From positions 744,001-808,000 of the forward strand of contig NZ_PYFX01000004.1 in assembly GCF_003020115.1 (NCBI RefSeq): 64,000 nt of DNA, written 5' to 3'. Source of the DNA: Bradyrhizobium sp. MOS002. GTDB taxonomy: Bacteria; Pseudomonadota; Alphaproteobacteria; Rhizobiales; Xanthobacteraceae. This document shows, piece after piece, positions 1-9,928 of this stretch. A program made the position numbers and the translations under genes. The notes beneath the pieces are model-generated. The model did not search any database and was not told where the DNA came from. It saw only the letters and a program-made list of their open reading frames with translations. Numbering within the stretch: the first letter of the stretch is position 1; each line of letters begins with the position of its first letter.

Positions 1-3000
1 AACGACTATCGCACCGGCCTGTCGGTGCTCGGCCAGATCGCGGCGACCGCACCGGAAGACGCCGGCAACTGGCTGCGCCTGGCGAAAGTCATCTTCCAGA
101 TATCGCCGAAGAGCTCGAGCGAGCAGACCTTCCTGCTGGAGCGCGCCTCGACGGCTGCATACATCGCCTACCAGCGCGCGGGTAATGCGGGCGAGGAGGC
201 CGACGCGCTCGCGGTGCTCGGCAAGTCGCTGTCCGAACGCAAGCTGTGGCGGCCGGCGCTGGATGCGCTGCGGCTGTCGCTCGACATGCGCGAGGTCGCC
301 GACGTCCGCGGCCAATATGAGAAGATGCGCGACGAGCACGGGTTTCGGCTGCTCGACTACACCGTCGACTCGGACTCCGCCAGTCCGCGCGCCTGCTTCC
401 AGTTCTCGGAGGAGCTGGCAAAACGCACCGATTTCGCGCCGTACCTCGCGCTGGCGGGCCAGGACAAGCCTGCCCTGTCGGCCGAGGGCAAGCAGCTCTG
501 CGTCGACGGGCTGAAGCATGGCGAGCGGTACAACATCAATTTGCGCGCCGGCTTGCCGTCCACCGTGAAGGAGGGCCTGCCGAAATCGGCCGAGTTCAAC
601 GTCTATGTGCGCGACCGCAAGCCCTTCGTGCGCTTCACCAGTCGCGCCTATGTGCTGCCGAGGACGGGCCAGCGCGGCATTCCCGTCGTCAGCGTCAACA
701 CGCCAGCCGTTAACATCAATGTGTTCCGGATCGGCGACCGCAATTTGATCAACACCGTGGTCGACAGCGATTTCCAGAAGACGCTGTCGAAATACCAGCT
801 CAGCGATCTCGGCGGCGAACGCGGCGTGAAGGTCTGGACCGGAGAGCTTGCGACCGCGATGACGCTGAACCAGGACGTCACCACCGCATTCCCGGTCGAC
901 CAGGCGCTCGGCGAACTCCAGCCCGGCGTCTATGTAATGACGGCCGCGGCCAAGGGGCCGGGCTCGGACGACGACTACCAGCTCGCCACCCAATGGTTCA
1001 TCGTCTCCGATCTCGGCGTCACCGCCTATTCCGGCAATGACGGTATCCATGTCTTCGTGAATTCGCTGGCCTCGACCGATCCGGTCGGCAAAGCCGAGGT
1101 GCGCCTGGTCGCGCGCAACAACGAGATCCTGGCCACCCGCAAGACCGATGAGAGCGGCCATTTGCTGTTCGAGGCGGGGCTTGCGCGCGGCGAGGGCGGC
1201 TTGTCGCCGGCGATGCTCACCGTGACCGGCGAGAAGGCCGACTACGCCTTCCTCAGCCTCAAGTCCTCCGCCTTCGATCTTTCGGACCGCGGCGTTTCGG
1301 GCAGGGCCGTGCCTGCGGGCGCCGACGCCTTCGTCTATGCCGAGCGTGGCGTCTATCGCTCGAGCGAGACCGTCTATGTCACCGCGCTGCTGCGCGACGG
1401 GCAGGGCAACGCCGTCACCGGTGGGCCGATGACCCTGGTGATCGAGCGTCCCGATGGCGTCGAATACCGCCGCGCCGTGCTGGCCGACCAGGGCGCCGGC
1501 GGGCGCACCTTGTCTGTGCCGCTCAACTCGGCCGTCCCGACCGGGACCTGGCGGGTGCGCGCCTTCACCGATCCGAAGGGCTCTTCGGTCGGCGAGACCA
1601 CTTTCATGGTCGAGGACTACGTCCCTGATCGGATCGAATTCGACTTGTCTGCCAAGGACAAGCTGATCAAAGCTAACGCTCCAGTAGAGCTTAAGGCGGA
1701 CGGGCATTTCCTCTATGGCGCGCCGGCCTCGGGCCTGGCGCTCGAAGGCGATATGCTGGTCGCGCCCGCGTCCGAGCGGCCGGGTTTCGCCGGTTACCAG
1801 TTCGGCGTCGCCGACGAGGAGACCACCTCGAACGAGCGCACGCCGCTGGAAAACCTGCCGGAAGCTGACGCCAACGGCGTTGCGACCTTCCCGGTCACGC
1901 TCGACAAGCAGCCGGCCTCGACGCGACCGCAGGAGGCGCAGATCTTCGTCCGCATGGTCGAGACTGGCGGCCGCGCCGTGGAGCGTAAGATCGTGCTGCC
2001 GGTCGCGCCTGCTGCCGCCATGATCGGCATCAAGCCGCTGTTTGGCGACAAGAACGTCGCCGAGGGCGACAAGGCCGAGTTCGATGTCGTGTTCGTCTCG
2101 CCCGAGGGTGAGAGGCTTCGCCGTGACGGCCTGCGCTACGAGCTCCTGAAGATGGAGTCGCGCTACCAATGGTATCGCCAGAGCAATTACTGGGAGTACG
2201 AGCCGGTCAAATCGACCTCGCGCGTCTCTGACGGCGACGTGACCGTCGCCGCGGACAAGCCGTCGCGGATTTCGCTGACCCCACAGCCCGGCCGCTATCG
2301 GTTGGACGTGAAGTCGAACGACGCCGACGGCCCGGTGACCTCGGTGCAGTTCGACGTCGGCTGGTATTCCGACGGCAGCGCCGACACGCCGGACCTGCTG
2401 GAGACCTCGATCGACAAGCCGCAATACGCCTCGGGCGACACGATGACCGTGTCGGTCAATGTCCGCAGCGCCGGCAAGCTGACCGTCAACGTGCTCGGCG
2501 ATCGCCTGCTGACGACGCAGACCATCGACGTCAAGGAAGGAACCGCGCAGGTGAAGCTCCCGGTCGGCAAGGACTGGGGCACCGGCGCCTATGTGGTGGC
2601 GACGCTGCGCCGTCCGCTCGATGCGGCCGCGCAACGCATGCCGGGCCGGGCGATCGGACTGAAATGGTTCGGCATCGACAAGCAGACCCGCACGCTACAA
2701 GTGAAGCTGACGCCGCCAGCACTGATCCGGCCGAATGCGATGTTGAAGGTCCCGGTGAAGCTCGATGGGCTCAATCCGGGCGAAGACGCCAAGATCGTCA
2801 TCGCCGCGGTCGACGTCGGCATCCTCAACCTCACCAATTACAAGCCGCCGGCACCGGACGATTATTATCTCGGCCAGCGCCGCCTGAGCGCGGAGATCCG
2901 CGATCTCTATGGGCAACTCATCGACGGCATGTCGGGCACGCGCGGGCAGATCAAGTCCGGCGGCGACGCCGGTGCCGCCGAGCTCCAGGGCTCGCCGCCC

Positions 3001-5001
3001 GCGCAAAAGCCGCTCGCGCTCTATTCGGGCATCGTCACCGTTGCCGCCGACGGTACCGCCGAAGTGAGCTTCGACATTCCAGAGTTCGCCGGCACCGCGC
3101 GCGTAATGACGGTGGCGTGGACCGCGACAAAGCTCGGCCGCGCCAATACGGATGTGGTGATCCGCGATCCTGTCGTGCTGACCACGACCCTGCCGCGCTT
3201 CCTGCTCAACGGCGACCACGGCACGGTCAATCTCGAGATCGACAATGTCGAGGGGCAGGCCGGCGATTACGTCATCAACGTGAAGACCGGCGGTCCGGTG
3301 AAGATGACCGGCAATCCCGCAACCACGGTCAAGCTTGCCGCCAAACAGCGCAACTCCTTCTCACTCGCCGTCGACGCGACGGCGGCGGGGCAGGCGACGT
3401 TCGACGTCGACATCAAGGGACCGAACGGCCTGGCGCTGGCGCGGCACTATGCGCTCGACGTCAAGGCGGCGACGCAAGTCCTGGCGCGGCGCTCGATCCG
3501 GACGCTGGCGAAGGGCGAGAGCCTGACGTTGACCTCGGATATGTTCGCCGATCTCGTGCCGGGCACCGGCAGCGTCTCGGTCTCGGCCAGCCTGTCGACT
3601 GCGCTCGATGCGGCGACGATCCTCAAAGCGCTCGACCGCTATCCCTATGGCTGCTCGGAGCAGATCACCAGCCGCGCCATGCCGTTGCTCTATGTCAACG
3701 AGCTCGCGGCCGGCGCGCATCTGGCCTTGGACACCGAGGTCGACCAGCGTATCCGCGACGCCATCGAGCGGCTCTTGGCGCGCCAGGGCTCGAACGGCTC
3801 GTTCGGCCTGTGGTCGGCGGGCGGTGACGATGCCTGGCTCGACGCGTATGTGACGGACTTCTTGACCCGCGCCCGCGAGAAGGGATTTGTGGTGCCGGAC
3901 GTGCTGTTCAAGACCGCGCTGGATCGTATCCGCAACTCCGTCGTCAACGGCAACGAGCCTGAGAAGGACGGCGGCCGCGATCTCGCTTACGGCCTCTACG
4001 TGCTGGCGCGCAATGGCGCTGCTCCGATCGGCGACCTCCGCTATCTCGCCGACACCAAGCTGAGCAACCTCGCGACCCCAATCGCGAAGTCGCAGCTCGC
4101 GGCTGCGCTCGCGCTGGTCGGCGACCGCAACCGCGCGGAGCGGGTCTATGGCGCAGCGCTCGACAGTCTCGCGCCAAAACCGGTGCTGGAGTTCGGTCGT
4201 ACCGACTACGGCTCGCAGCTTCGCGACGCCGCAGCCCTTGTGTCGCTTGCCAGTGAGGGCAATGCCCCGAAAGCGACGCTGACGCAGGCGGTGTCGCGGG
4301 TCGAGACTGCGCGCGGGCTGACGCCCTACACCTCCACACAGGAGAATGCGTGGCTGGTGCTGGCGGCGCGCGCGCTCGCCAAGGAGAACCTGTCGATGGA
4401 GGTCGACGGCCAGCCGGTCAAGACCGCGCTGTACCGCAGCTACAAGGCCGTGACCTTGGAGGGCAAGCCGTTGAAGATCACCAACACCGGAGATGCGCCG
4501 GTGCAGGCGGTGGTCTCGGTGTCGGGTTCGCCGGTGACGCCGGAGCCCGCGGCATCAAACGGCTTCAAGATCGAGCGCAGTTTCTTCACGCTCGACGGCA
4601 AGCCTGCCGATATCAGCAAGGTCAAGCAGAACGACCGCTTCGCCGTGGTGCTGAAGATCACCGAGGCCAAGCCCGAGTACGGCCACATCATGGTGTCCGA
4701 CTATCTGCCGGCCGGCCTGGAGATCGACAATCCAAAACTGGTGTCGTCGGGTGACAGCGGCACGCTGGGCTGGATCGAGGATGGCGAAGAGCCCGAGGAT
4801 ACCGAGTTCCGCGATGACCGCTTCACGGCGGCCGTCGACCGGGCCTCGGATTCCAAGGCGGTCTTCACGGTGGCCTATGTCGTGCGTGTGGTCTCGCCCG
4901 GCAAATACGTGCTGCCGCAGGCCTATGTCGAGGACATGTACAATCCCTCGCGCTACGGCCGCACCGGGACGGGCACCGTCGAGGTGCGGGCGGCGAAGTG
5001 A
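1..5001 (+). CDS. Bacterial alpha-2-macroglobulin family protein, 5'-truncated
   Basis: The frame is open from the first base, so the true start lies upstream of the window; the GTG at 25 is only the first in-frame start-like codon. About 1666 residues are visible. Bacterial alpha-2-macroglobulins are periplasmic or lipid-anchored protease traps. This one keeps the thioester signature: CSEQ, with Cys at visible residue 1218, preceded by DRYPYG. Before it come many beta-rich macroglobulin-like segments; after it come an alpha-helical thioester domain and a beta-rich C-terminal receptor-like domain. The stop codon overlaps the pbpC ATG (ATGA), the same yfhM-pbpC pairing known from E. coli, which suggests joint action in protecting a breached cell wall. 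The signal peptide or lipobox cannot be seen because the N-terminus is missing. Confidence 0.93.
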   Translation, partial: NDYRTGLSVLGQIAATAPEDAGNWLRLAKVIFQISPKSSSEQTFLLERASTAAYIAYQRAGNAGEEADALAVLGKSLSERKLWRPALDALRLSLDMREVADVRGQYEKMRDEHGFRLLDYTVDSDSASPRACFQFSEELAKRTDFAPYLALAGQDKPALSAEGKQLCVDGLKHGERYNINLRAGLPSTVKEGLPKSAEFNVYVRDRKPFVRFTSRAYVLPRTGQRGIPVVSVNTPAVNINVFRIGDRNLINTVVDSDFQKTLSKYQLSDLGGERGVKVWTGELATAMTLNQDVTTAFPVDQALGELQPGVYVMTAAAKGPGSDDDYQLATQWFIVSDLGVTAYSGNDGIHVFVNSLASTDPVGKAEVRLVARNNEILATRKTDESGHLLFEAGLARGEGGLSPAMLTVTGEKADYAFLSLKSSAFDLSDRGVSGRAVPAGADAFVYAERGVYRSSETVYVTALLRDGQGNAVTGGPMTLVIERPDGVEYRRAVLADQGAGGRTLSVPLNSAVPTGTWRVRAFTDPKGSSVGETTFMVEDYVPDRIEFDLSAKDKLIKANAPVELKADGHFLYGAPASGLALEGDMLVAPASERPGFAGYQFGVADEETTSNERTPLENLPEADANGVATFPVTLDKQPASTRPQEAQIFVRMVETGGRAVERKIVLPVAPAAAMIGIKPLFGDKNVAEGDKAEFDVVFVSPEGERLRRDGLRYELLKMESRYQWYRQSNYWEYEPVKSTSRVSDGDVTVAADKPSRISLTPQPGRYRLDVKSNDADGPVTSVQFDVGWYSDGSADTPDLLETSIDKPQYASGDTMTVSVNVRSAGKLTVNVLGDRLLTTQTIDVKEGTAQVKLPVGKDWGTGAYVVATLRRPLDAAAQRMPGRAIGLKWFGIDKQTRTLQVKLTPPALIRPNAMLKVPVKLDGLNPGEDAKIVIAAVDVGILNLTNYKPPAPDDYYLGQRRLSAEIRDLYGQLIDGMSGTRGQIKSGGDAGAAELQGSPPAQKPLALYSGIVTVAADGTAEVSFDIPEFAGTARVMTVAWTATKLGRANTDVVIRDPVVLTTTLPRFLLNGDHGTVNLEIDNVEGQAGDYVINVKTGGPVKMTGNPATTVKLAAKQRNSFSLAVDATAAGQATFDVDIKGPNGLALARHYALDVKAATQVLARRSIRTLAKGESLTLTSDMFADLVPGTGSVSVSASLSTALDAATILKALDRYPYGCSEQITSRAMPLLYVNELAAGAHLALDTEVDQRIRDAIERLLARQGSNGSFGLWSAGGDDAWLDAYVTDFLTRAREKGFVVPDVLFKTALDRIRNSVVNGNEPEKDGGRDLAYGLYVLARNGAAPIGDLRYLADTKLSNLATPIAKSQLAAALALVGDRNRAERVYGAALDSLAPKPVLEFGRTDYGSQLRDAAALVSLASEGNAPKATLTQAVSRVETARGLTPYTSTQENAWLVLAARALAKENLSMEVDGQPVKTALYRSYKAVTLEGKPLKITNTGDAPVQAVVSVSGSPVTPEPAASNGFKIERSFFTLDGKPADISKVKQNDRFAVVLKITEAKPEYGHIMVSDYLPAGLEIDNPKLVSSGDSGTLGWIEDGEEPEDTEFRDDRFTAAVDRASDSKAVFTVAYVVRVVSPGKYVLPQAYVEDMYNPSRYGRTGTGTVEVRAAK

Positions 5002-7220
5002 TGAGCGAGGTGACGCCTCATACTCAGTCGTCATGCCCGGGCAAAAGCGCGAGGCGCGTCTTCGCGCAGATGTCCCGGGCATCCACGGACTTGGTTGCCG
5101 CGAGCAAGAATGTGGATGGCCGGGACAGGCCCGGCCATGACGGAGCGAAGGGCAGGGGCTTTCGTGTCCTCTCTGCCGCGGCACTCATGCTCATCCTCGC
5201 CATCTCCGGCTTCGTCGCCTGGGTCTATTCCCTCGGCCCGCTGCCTTTCGACGAAGCCCGTCAGGTCTCCACCACCATCGTCGATCGCAACGGCGCGCTG
5301 CTGCGCGCCTATGCGATGACGGACGGGCGCTGGCGGCTGCCGGTCGAGACAAAGGCGAACGTTGATCCGACCTATCTCAAACTGCTGCTCGCCTATGAGG
5401 ACCAGCGCTTCTACGCACACGACGGCATCGACCCGCTGGCGCTGGGGCGCGCTGCGTTTCAGCTTGGAACGCGCGGCCACATCGTCTCGGGCGGCTCGAC
5501 CATCTCGATGCAGCTCGCACGGCTGATGGAGCCGCGGCGGCTGCGCTCGCTCTACGCAAAGCTGCGGCAGATGGTACGTGCGATCGAGATCGAGCGCAGC
5601 TTGAGCAAGGAGCAGATTCTCGATCTCTATCTCGCGCTCGCGCCTTACGGCGGCAACCTCGAGGGTATTCGCGCCGCCTCGATCGCCTATCTCGGCAAGG
5701 AGCCGAAGCGGTTGTCGCTGGCTGAAGCCGCGTTGCTGGTCGCGCTGCCGCAATCGCCGGAGACCCGCAGGCTCGATCGCTATCCCGATGCGGCGCGCAG
5801 AGCGCGTGACCGCGTGCTCGACCGCATGGTCGAGGAGCAACAGATCAGCCTTGATGATGCGAAGCAGGCCAAAGCCGTTCCCGTACCGAAACTGCGCAAG
5901 CCGATGCCGATCCTCGCGCCGCATGCCTCCGATGCGGCGCTCGCGACGGTCAAGGATACGCCCGTCATCAAGCTGACGCTCGATGCCAACCTCCAGAAGG
6001 TGCTGGAGCCGCTGGCGCGCGATCGTGCCATTGCGTTGGGCCCAAACATCTCGGTCGGCATCATCGTCGTCGACAATGAGAGCGGCGACGTGCTCGCGCG
6101 CGTAGGCTCTGCGGATTATTTCGACGAGGGCCGGGCAGGGCAGGTCGACATGACCCGCGCCATCCGCTCGCCGGGATCGACGCTGAAACCGTTCATCTAC
6201 GGGCTCGCCTTTGAGGACGGTTTTGTTCATCCCGACAGTCTGATCGACGATCGGCCCGTACGGTTCGGCTCCTACGCGCCGGAAAATTTCGACATGACGT
6301 TTCAGGGCACCGTGCCGGTGAAGAAGGCGCTGCAGTTGTCGCTGAACGTGCCCGCGATCGTGCTGCTCGACCGCGTCGGCGCGAGCCGGCTGGCCTCGCG
6401 GCTGCGCCAGGCCGGTGGCAATCTGGTGCTGCCCAAGGACGAGGCGCCGGGACTTGCCATGGGCCTTGGCGGCGTAGGCGTCACGCTACAGGACCTCGCT
6501 CAGCTCTATGCGGGCTTCGCCCGGCTCGGCACCACCAGGCCGCTGCGCGAGATCATGACCGACAGGGACGACCGCGAGCCGCTGCGGCTACTCGATCAGG
6601 TCGCGGCCTGGCAGGTCGGCAATGTGCTGCTCGGCACTCCGCCGCCGGAGAACGCGGCTCACAACCGCATCGCCTTCAAGACCGGCACCTCCTACGGCTA
6701 CCGCGACGCCTGGTCGATGGGCTTCGACGGGCGCATGACCATCGGCGTCTGGGTCGGCCGCCCCGACGGCGCGCCGGTTCCGGGCCTGATCGGGCGCGTC
6801 GCCGCCGCGCCGATCCTGTTCGACGCCTTCGCCCGGACCGGCAAGACGCTCCTCCCGTTGCCGAAGCCACCGAAGGGAACCCTGATTGCCAGCAACGCCA
6901 AGCTGCCGTTGCCCTTGAAGCGGTTCCGCCCGGTCGGGGATCTGGTGCGGACTGGAGGCGAACAGGCCCTGCACATCCAGTTCCCGCTGAACGGCTCGCG
7001 GATCGACGTCGATCGCTCGGGTGGCGTGGGGGGCGCAGCCATGCCGGTCAAGGTCGCCGGCGGCATCCTGCCCATGACCGTCATGGTTAACGGAACGGCG
7101 CAGGGCGAGATCGACGGACGGCGCCAGCGGCTGATCGATCCGCCCGGTCCGGGCTTCGCGCGGCTGACCGTCATCGATGCCACGGGCGCCGCGGACACAG
7201 TTGTCATTCGAATTCAATGA
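5001..7220 (+). CDS. pbpC: Penicillin-binding protein 1C (bifunctional transglycosylase/transpeptidase)
   Basis: Class A PBP that polymerises and cross-links peptidoglycan in the periplasm. The glycosyltransferase 51 domain holds AYEDQRF (catalytic Glu near residue 133) and GGSTISMQLARL. The transpeptidase domain has SxxK as STLK (Ser near 393), SLN in LSLNVPAI, and KTGTS (Lys near 560). A beta-rich C-terminal domain typical of PBP1C follows. The ATG at 5001 overlaps the stop of the alpha-2-macroglobulin gene, so the two are translationally coupled. Residues about 10-47 are encoded by an inverted-repeat element (5029-5142) and look nothing like a PBP N-terminus. The real membrane anchor begins around AALMLILAISG, and an alternative in-frame ATG lies at 5187. 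About 740 residues is normal for the family. Confidence 0.93.
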   Translation: MSEVTPHTQSSCPGKSARRVFAQMSRASTDLVAASKNVDGRDRPGHDGAKGRGFRVLSAAALMLILAISGFVAWVYSLGPLPFDEARQVSTTIVDRNGALLRAYAMTDGRWRLPVETKANVDPTYLKLLLAYEDQRFYAHDGIDPLALGRAAFQLGTRGHIVSGGSTISMQLARLMEPRRLRSLYAKLRQMVRAIEIERSLSKEQILDLYLALAPYGGNLEGIRAASIAYLGKEPKRLSLAEAALLVALPQSPETRRLDRYPDAARRARDRVLDRMVEEQQISLDDAKQAKAVPVPKLRKPMPILAPHASDAALATVKDTPVIKLTLDANLQKVLEPLARDRAIALGPNISVGIIVVDNESGDVLARVGSADYFDEGRAGQVDMTRAIRSPGSTLKPFIYGLAFEDGFVHPDSLIDDRPVRFGSYAPENFDMTFQGTVPVKKALQLSLNVPAIVLLDRVGASRLASRLRQAGGNLVLPKDEAPGLAMGLGGVGVTLQDLAQLYAGFARLGTTRPLREIMTDRDDREPLRLLDQVAAWQVGNVLLGTPPPENAAHNRIAFKTGTSYGYRDAWSMGFDGRMTIGVWVGRPDGAPVPGLIGRVAAAPILFDAFARTGKTLLPLPKPPKGTLIASNAKLPLPLKRFRPVGDLVRTGGEQALHIQFPLNGSRIDVDRSGGVGGAAMPVKVAGGILPMTVMVNGTAQGEIDGRRQRLIDPPGPGFARLTVIDATGAADTVVIRIQ
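5029..5142. repeat. Palindromic intergenic-type repeat inside the pbpC 5' end
   Basis: The outer arms CGTCATGCCCGGG and CCCGGCCATGACG are complementary with one mismatch. The inner parts CCCGGGCATCCAC and GTGGATGGCCGGG also pair. I recall this sequence type as a common dispersed repeat between genes of Bradyrhizobium and Rhodopseudomonas. Here it lies in the same frame as pbpC, between its overlapping start and its transmembrane anchor. Confidence 0.7.
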
Positions 7221-7270
7221 CACTGCCCCAAGCGGTTGTGGCGATGGCGGTTTCAGCGTAAGCGGAACCG

Positions 7271-9013
7271 ATGGCCGAAACCTACCCAGCACCCCGTTTT
7301 GGAGCTCCTCGCGAGCCGAAATCCCCGGTGAATCCGGGCAGCCGGCTCGTGTCCATGTTCGACATCGCCACGGCCAACCACGTCCGCGCCGTTGCCTTCC
7401 TGCTGCTGTGCGCGCTGCTGCTCTTCCTGCCGGGCTTCTTCACGATTCCGCCGGTTGACCGCGACGAGGCGCGCTTTGCGCAGGCGACCAAGCAGATGGT
7501 CGAGAGCGGCGATTATGTCGACATCCGCTTCCAGGAGGACGTCCGCTACAAGAAGCCGGTCGGCATCTATTGGCTGCAATCGGCCGCGGTCGAGACGGCA
7601 TCAGCGCTCGGTCTGCCGCGGGCCGAATTGCGCATCTGGGTCTATCGGCTCCCCTCGCTGATCGGCGCGATCGGCGCCGTGCTCATGACCTATTGGGCGG
7701 CGCTCGGCTTCGTCACGCGGCGCGCCGCGGTGCTTGCTGCGCTTCTGATGTGCGCCTCCGTGCTGCTCGGCGTCGAGGCGCGGCTTGCGAAGACCGATGC
7801 GATGCTGCTGTTCTGCGTGGTCGCCGCGATGGGCGCGATGGCGCGGGCTTATCTGTCCTGGCAGCGCGCCGAGGACGAGACTCATCCGCCGTGGAGCTGG
7901 CCCGCGATCTTCTGGACGGCTCTCGCTCTGGGCATCCTGATCAAGGGCCCGCTGATCCTGATGTTCGCAGGCCTGACCATCGTCGCGCTCGCGATCCAGG
8001 ATCGCGATGCCTCCTGGCTATGGAAGCTGCGCCCGCTCTGGGGCCTGATGTGGATGCTGGTGCTGGTGCTGCCCTGGTTCGTCGCGATCTTCTGGCGCGC
8101 GGGCGATGCTTTCTTCGCCGATTCCGTCGGCGGCGACATGCTCAGCAAGTTGGGTGCCCAGGAATCCCACGGCGCGCCGCCCGGACTGTACCTGGTGCTG
8201 TTCTGGATCACGTTCTGGCCCGGCGCGCCGCTCGCGGCGATGGCCGCCCCCGCGGTCTGGCGCGCGCGGCGCGAGCCCGGCGCGCAGTTCCTGCTGGCCT
8301 GGCTGGTTCCGTCCTGGATCGTGTTCGAGGTGGTGCTGACCAAGCTGCCGCATTACGTGCTGCCGCTGTACCCTGCGATCGCGATCCTCACCGCGGGCGC
8401 GCTGGAGCGGCGCGTGCTGTCCTGGTCCTGGCTGATGCGCGGCTCGGCCTGGTGGTTCGCGATCCCCGTGGGCGGCTCGATCATCGCCGTCGTCGGCGCC
8501 GTGATGCTGACGCGGCAACCGGCCTTCGTGGCCTGGCCGTTCATCGCGGCCTCGCTGATCTTCGGCCTGTTCGCCTGGTGGCTTCACGACAACAACCACG
8601 CCGAGCGCTCCCTGCTCAACGCCCTGGTCGCAGCCCTGATGCTGGCGGTCGTGGTCTACGGCATCGTGCTGCCGTCGCTGACGCCGGTGTTTCCCAGCAT
8701 CGAGGTCGCACGTGCGCTTCGCAACGTCGCCTGCGTCGGGCCGAAGGCTGCCGCGGCCGGCTATCACGAGCCGAGCCTCGTCTTCCTGACCGGCACGCAG
8801 ACGCTGCTCACCGACGGTTCGGGCGCGGCGGATTTCCTGCGGCAGGGGAGCTGCCGTTTCGCACTGATCGAGCAGCGTTCGGAGCGCGGCTTCGTGCAGC
8901 GCGCCGAGGCGATCGGGCTGCGCTACAAGGTTGGCACGCGCATCGACGGTTATAATTTCTCGCAGGGGCGCGCGATCTCGATCTCGATCTTCCGCTCGGA
9001 AGGCACCGAGTAG
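7271..9013 (+). CDS. ArnT-like GT39/GT83 family membrane glycosyltransferase
   Basis: A 580-residue polytopic membrane protein with about a dozen hydrophobic segments. After the first segment comes PVDRDEARFAQATKQM, the acidic first periplasmic loop typical of ArnT, PMT and RgtA-D type transferases that use polyprenyl-phosphate sugars as donors. KKPVGIYWLQ follows, another hallmark of this family. Such enzymes transfer a sugar to lipid A, core or protein on the periplasmic face. It lies 50 bp after pbpC and 1 bp before a PAP2 phosphatase, followed by a DPM-like GT2 and a LAB_N protein, so a lipid A or lipid-linked glycosylation role is likely. The sugar and acceptor cannot be read from the sequence. 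Confidence 0.85.
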   Translation: MAETYPAPRFGAPREPKSPVNPGSRLVSMFDIATANHVRAVAFLLLCALLLFLPGFFTIPPVDRDEARFAQATKQMVESGDYVDIRFQEDVRYKKPVGIYWLQSAAVETASALGLPRAELRIWVYRLPSLIGAIGAVLMTYWAALGFVTRRAAVLAALLMCASVLLGVEARLAKTDAMLLFCVVAAMGAMARAYLSWQRAEDETHPPWSWPAIFWTALALGILIKGPLILMFAGLTIVALAIQDRDASWLWKLRPLWGLMWMLVLVLPWFVAIFWRAGDAFFADSVGGDMLSKLGAQESHGAPPGLYLVLFWITFWPGAPLAAMAAPAVWRARREPGAQFLLAWLVPSWIVFEVVLTKLPHYVLPLYPAIAILTAGALERRVLSWSWLMRGSAWWFAIPVGGSIIAVVGAVMLTRQPAFVAWPFIAASLIFGLFAWWLHDNNHAERSLLNALVAALMLAVVVYGIVLPSLTPVFPSIEVARALRNVACVGPKAAAAGYHEPSLVFLTGTQTLLTDGSGAADFLRQGSCRFALIEQRSERGFVQRAEAIGLRYKVGTRIDGYNFSQGRAISISIFRSEGTE

Positions 9014-9014
9014 G

Positions 9015-9860
9015 ATGTCGGCGCCAACCGACATCGCGCCGCGCGCGAGCTATCCCGCGCAATTGCTCGCCCTGTCGAGGCGCGCCCTGGCACAGCTTGT
9101 GCGCACGCCCTCGCATTCGCGCCGCGCCGAGGCAGCGCGAAAGCTGGCACGGCATTCGCTGTGGCTCAGTGCGGCAGGTGCAGCCCTGGTCATCGCGCTG
9201 ATGGTCGTGTTCGACCTGACCGAGATCCAGCTGATGCCGGCGCGCGGCACGCCGGGCCTGTGGCCGATCCGCATCCTCACCGATTTCGGCAAGGATGAGT
9301 ATGTGCTCTCGGTGCTCGGGGCCGTGCTGGTGGTGCTGGCGCTGGTTGCGGCGGGATTGCACGGCACAAGCCGCGCATTGCTGCTAGGCCTCGGCACGCG
9401 ACTGCAGTTCATGTTTCTGTCTGTTGCCGTGCCGATATTCGTCGCCGAGATCCTGAAATATCTCATCGGTCGAGGACGTCCGTTCGTCGGCGGCAAGGCC
9501 AATCCGTTCAACTTCGTGCCGTTCGAGGGGACGGGGGCCTATGCCAGTCTGCCGTCGGGTCATGCGGTGACAGCGTTCGCGCTGGCGTTTGCGGTCTCGG
9601 CGCTATGGCCGCGCCTGCGCGTGTTCATGTTCACTTACGCGATCGTGATCCTGCTGACGCGACTGGTGCTGCTCGCGCACCACCCGAGCGACGTGGTGGC
9701 CGGCGCCCTGGTCGGCATGGTCGGCGCCATGGCGGTGCGCTACTGGTTTGCGGCCCGCAGGCTCGGCTTTGCCATCCGTGCCGACGGCACCATTGTGCCT
9801 CTTGCAGGGGCGGTCTCGGGCCGCCTCAAAAGGGTTGCCCACGGGGCATCCGCCCCATAA
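9015..9860 (+). CDS. PAP2 superfamily lipid phosphatase (LpxE-like candidate)
   Basis: A membrane phosphatase of about 281 residues. It has all three PAP2 signature blocks in order: KYLIGRGRP (KxxxxxxRP), LPSGHAVTA (PSGH) and TRLVLLAHHPSD (SRxxxxxHxxxD, with Thr in place of Ser). Hydrophobic helices separate them, placing the active site on the periplasmic face. Substrates in this family include lipid A 1-phosphate, undecaprenyl pyrophosphate and phosphatidylglycerol phosphate. The ATG at 9015 is one base after the stop of the GT39 gene, so the genes are co-transcribed. The neighbours favour a lipid A or polyprenyl-phosphate substrate. LpxE-like identity is inference. Confidence 0.85.
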   Translation: MSAPTDIAPRASYPAQLLALSRRALAQLVRTPSHSRRAEAARKLARHSLWLSAAGAALVIALMVVFDLTEIQLMPARGTPGLWPIRILTDFGKDEYVLSVLGAVLVVLALVAAGLHGTSRALLLGLGTRLQFMFLSVAVPIFVAEILKYLIGRGRPFVGGKANPFNFVPFEGTGAYASLPSGHAVTAFALAFAVSALWPRLRVFMFTYAIVILLTRLVLLAHHPSDVVAGALVGMVGAMAVRYWFAARRLGFAIRADGTIVPLAGAVSGRLKRVAHGASAP

Positions 9861-9928
9861 AAGCGGCTGCCTGCCGGGACCGCCGGTTCCCGAGCCGAGC
9901 CAAGCCAATTCCAACCACGAGCTTCGAT

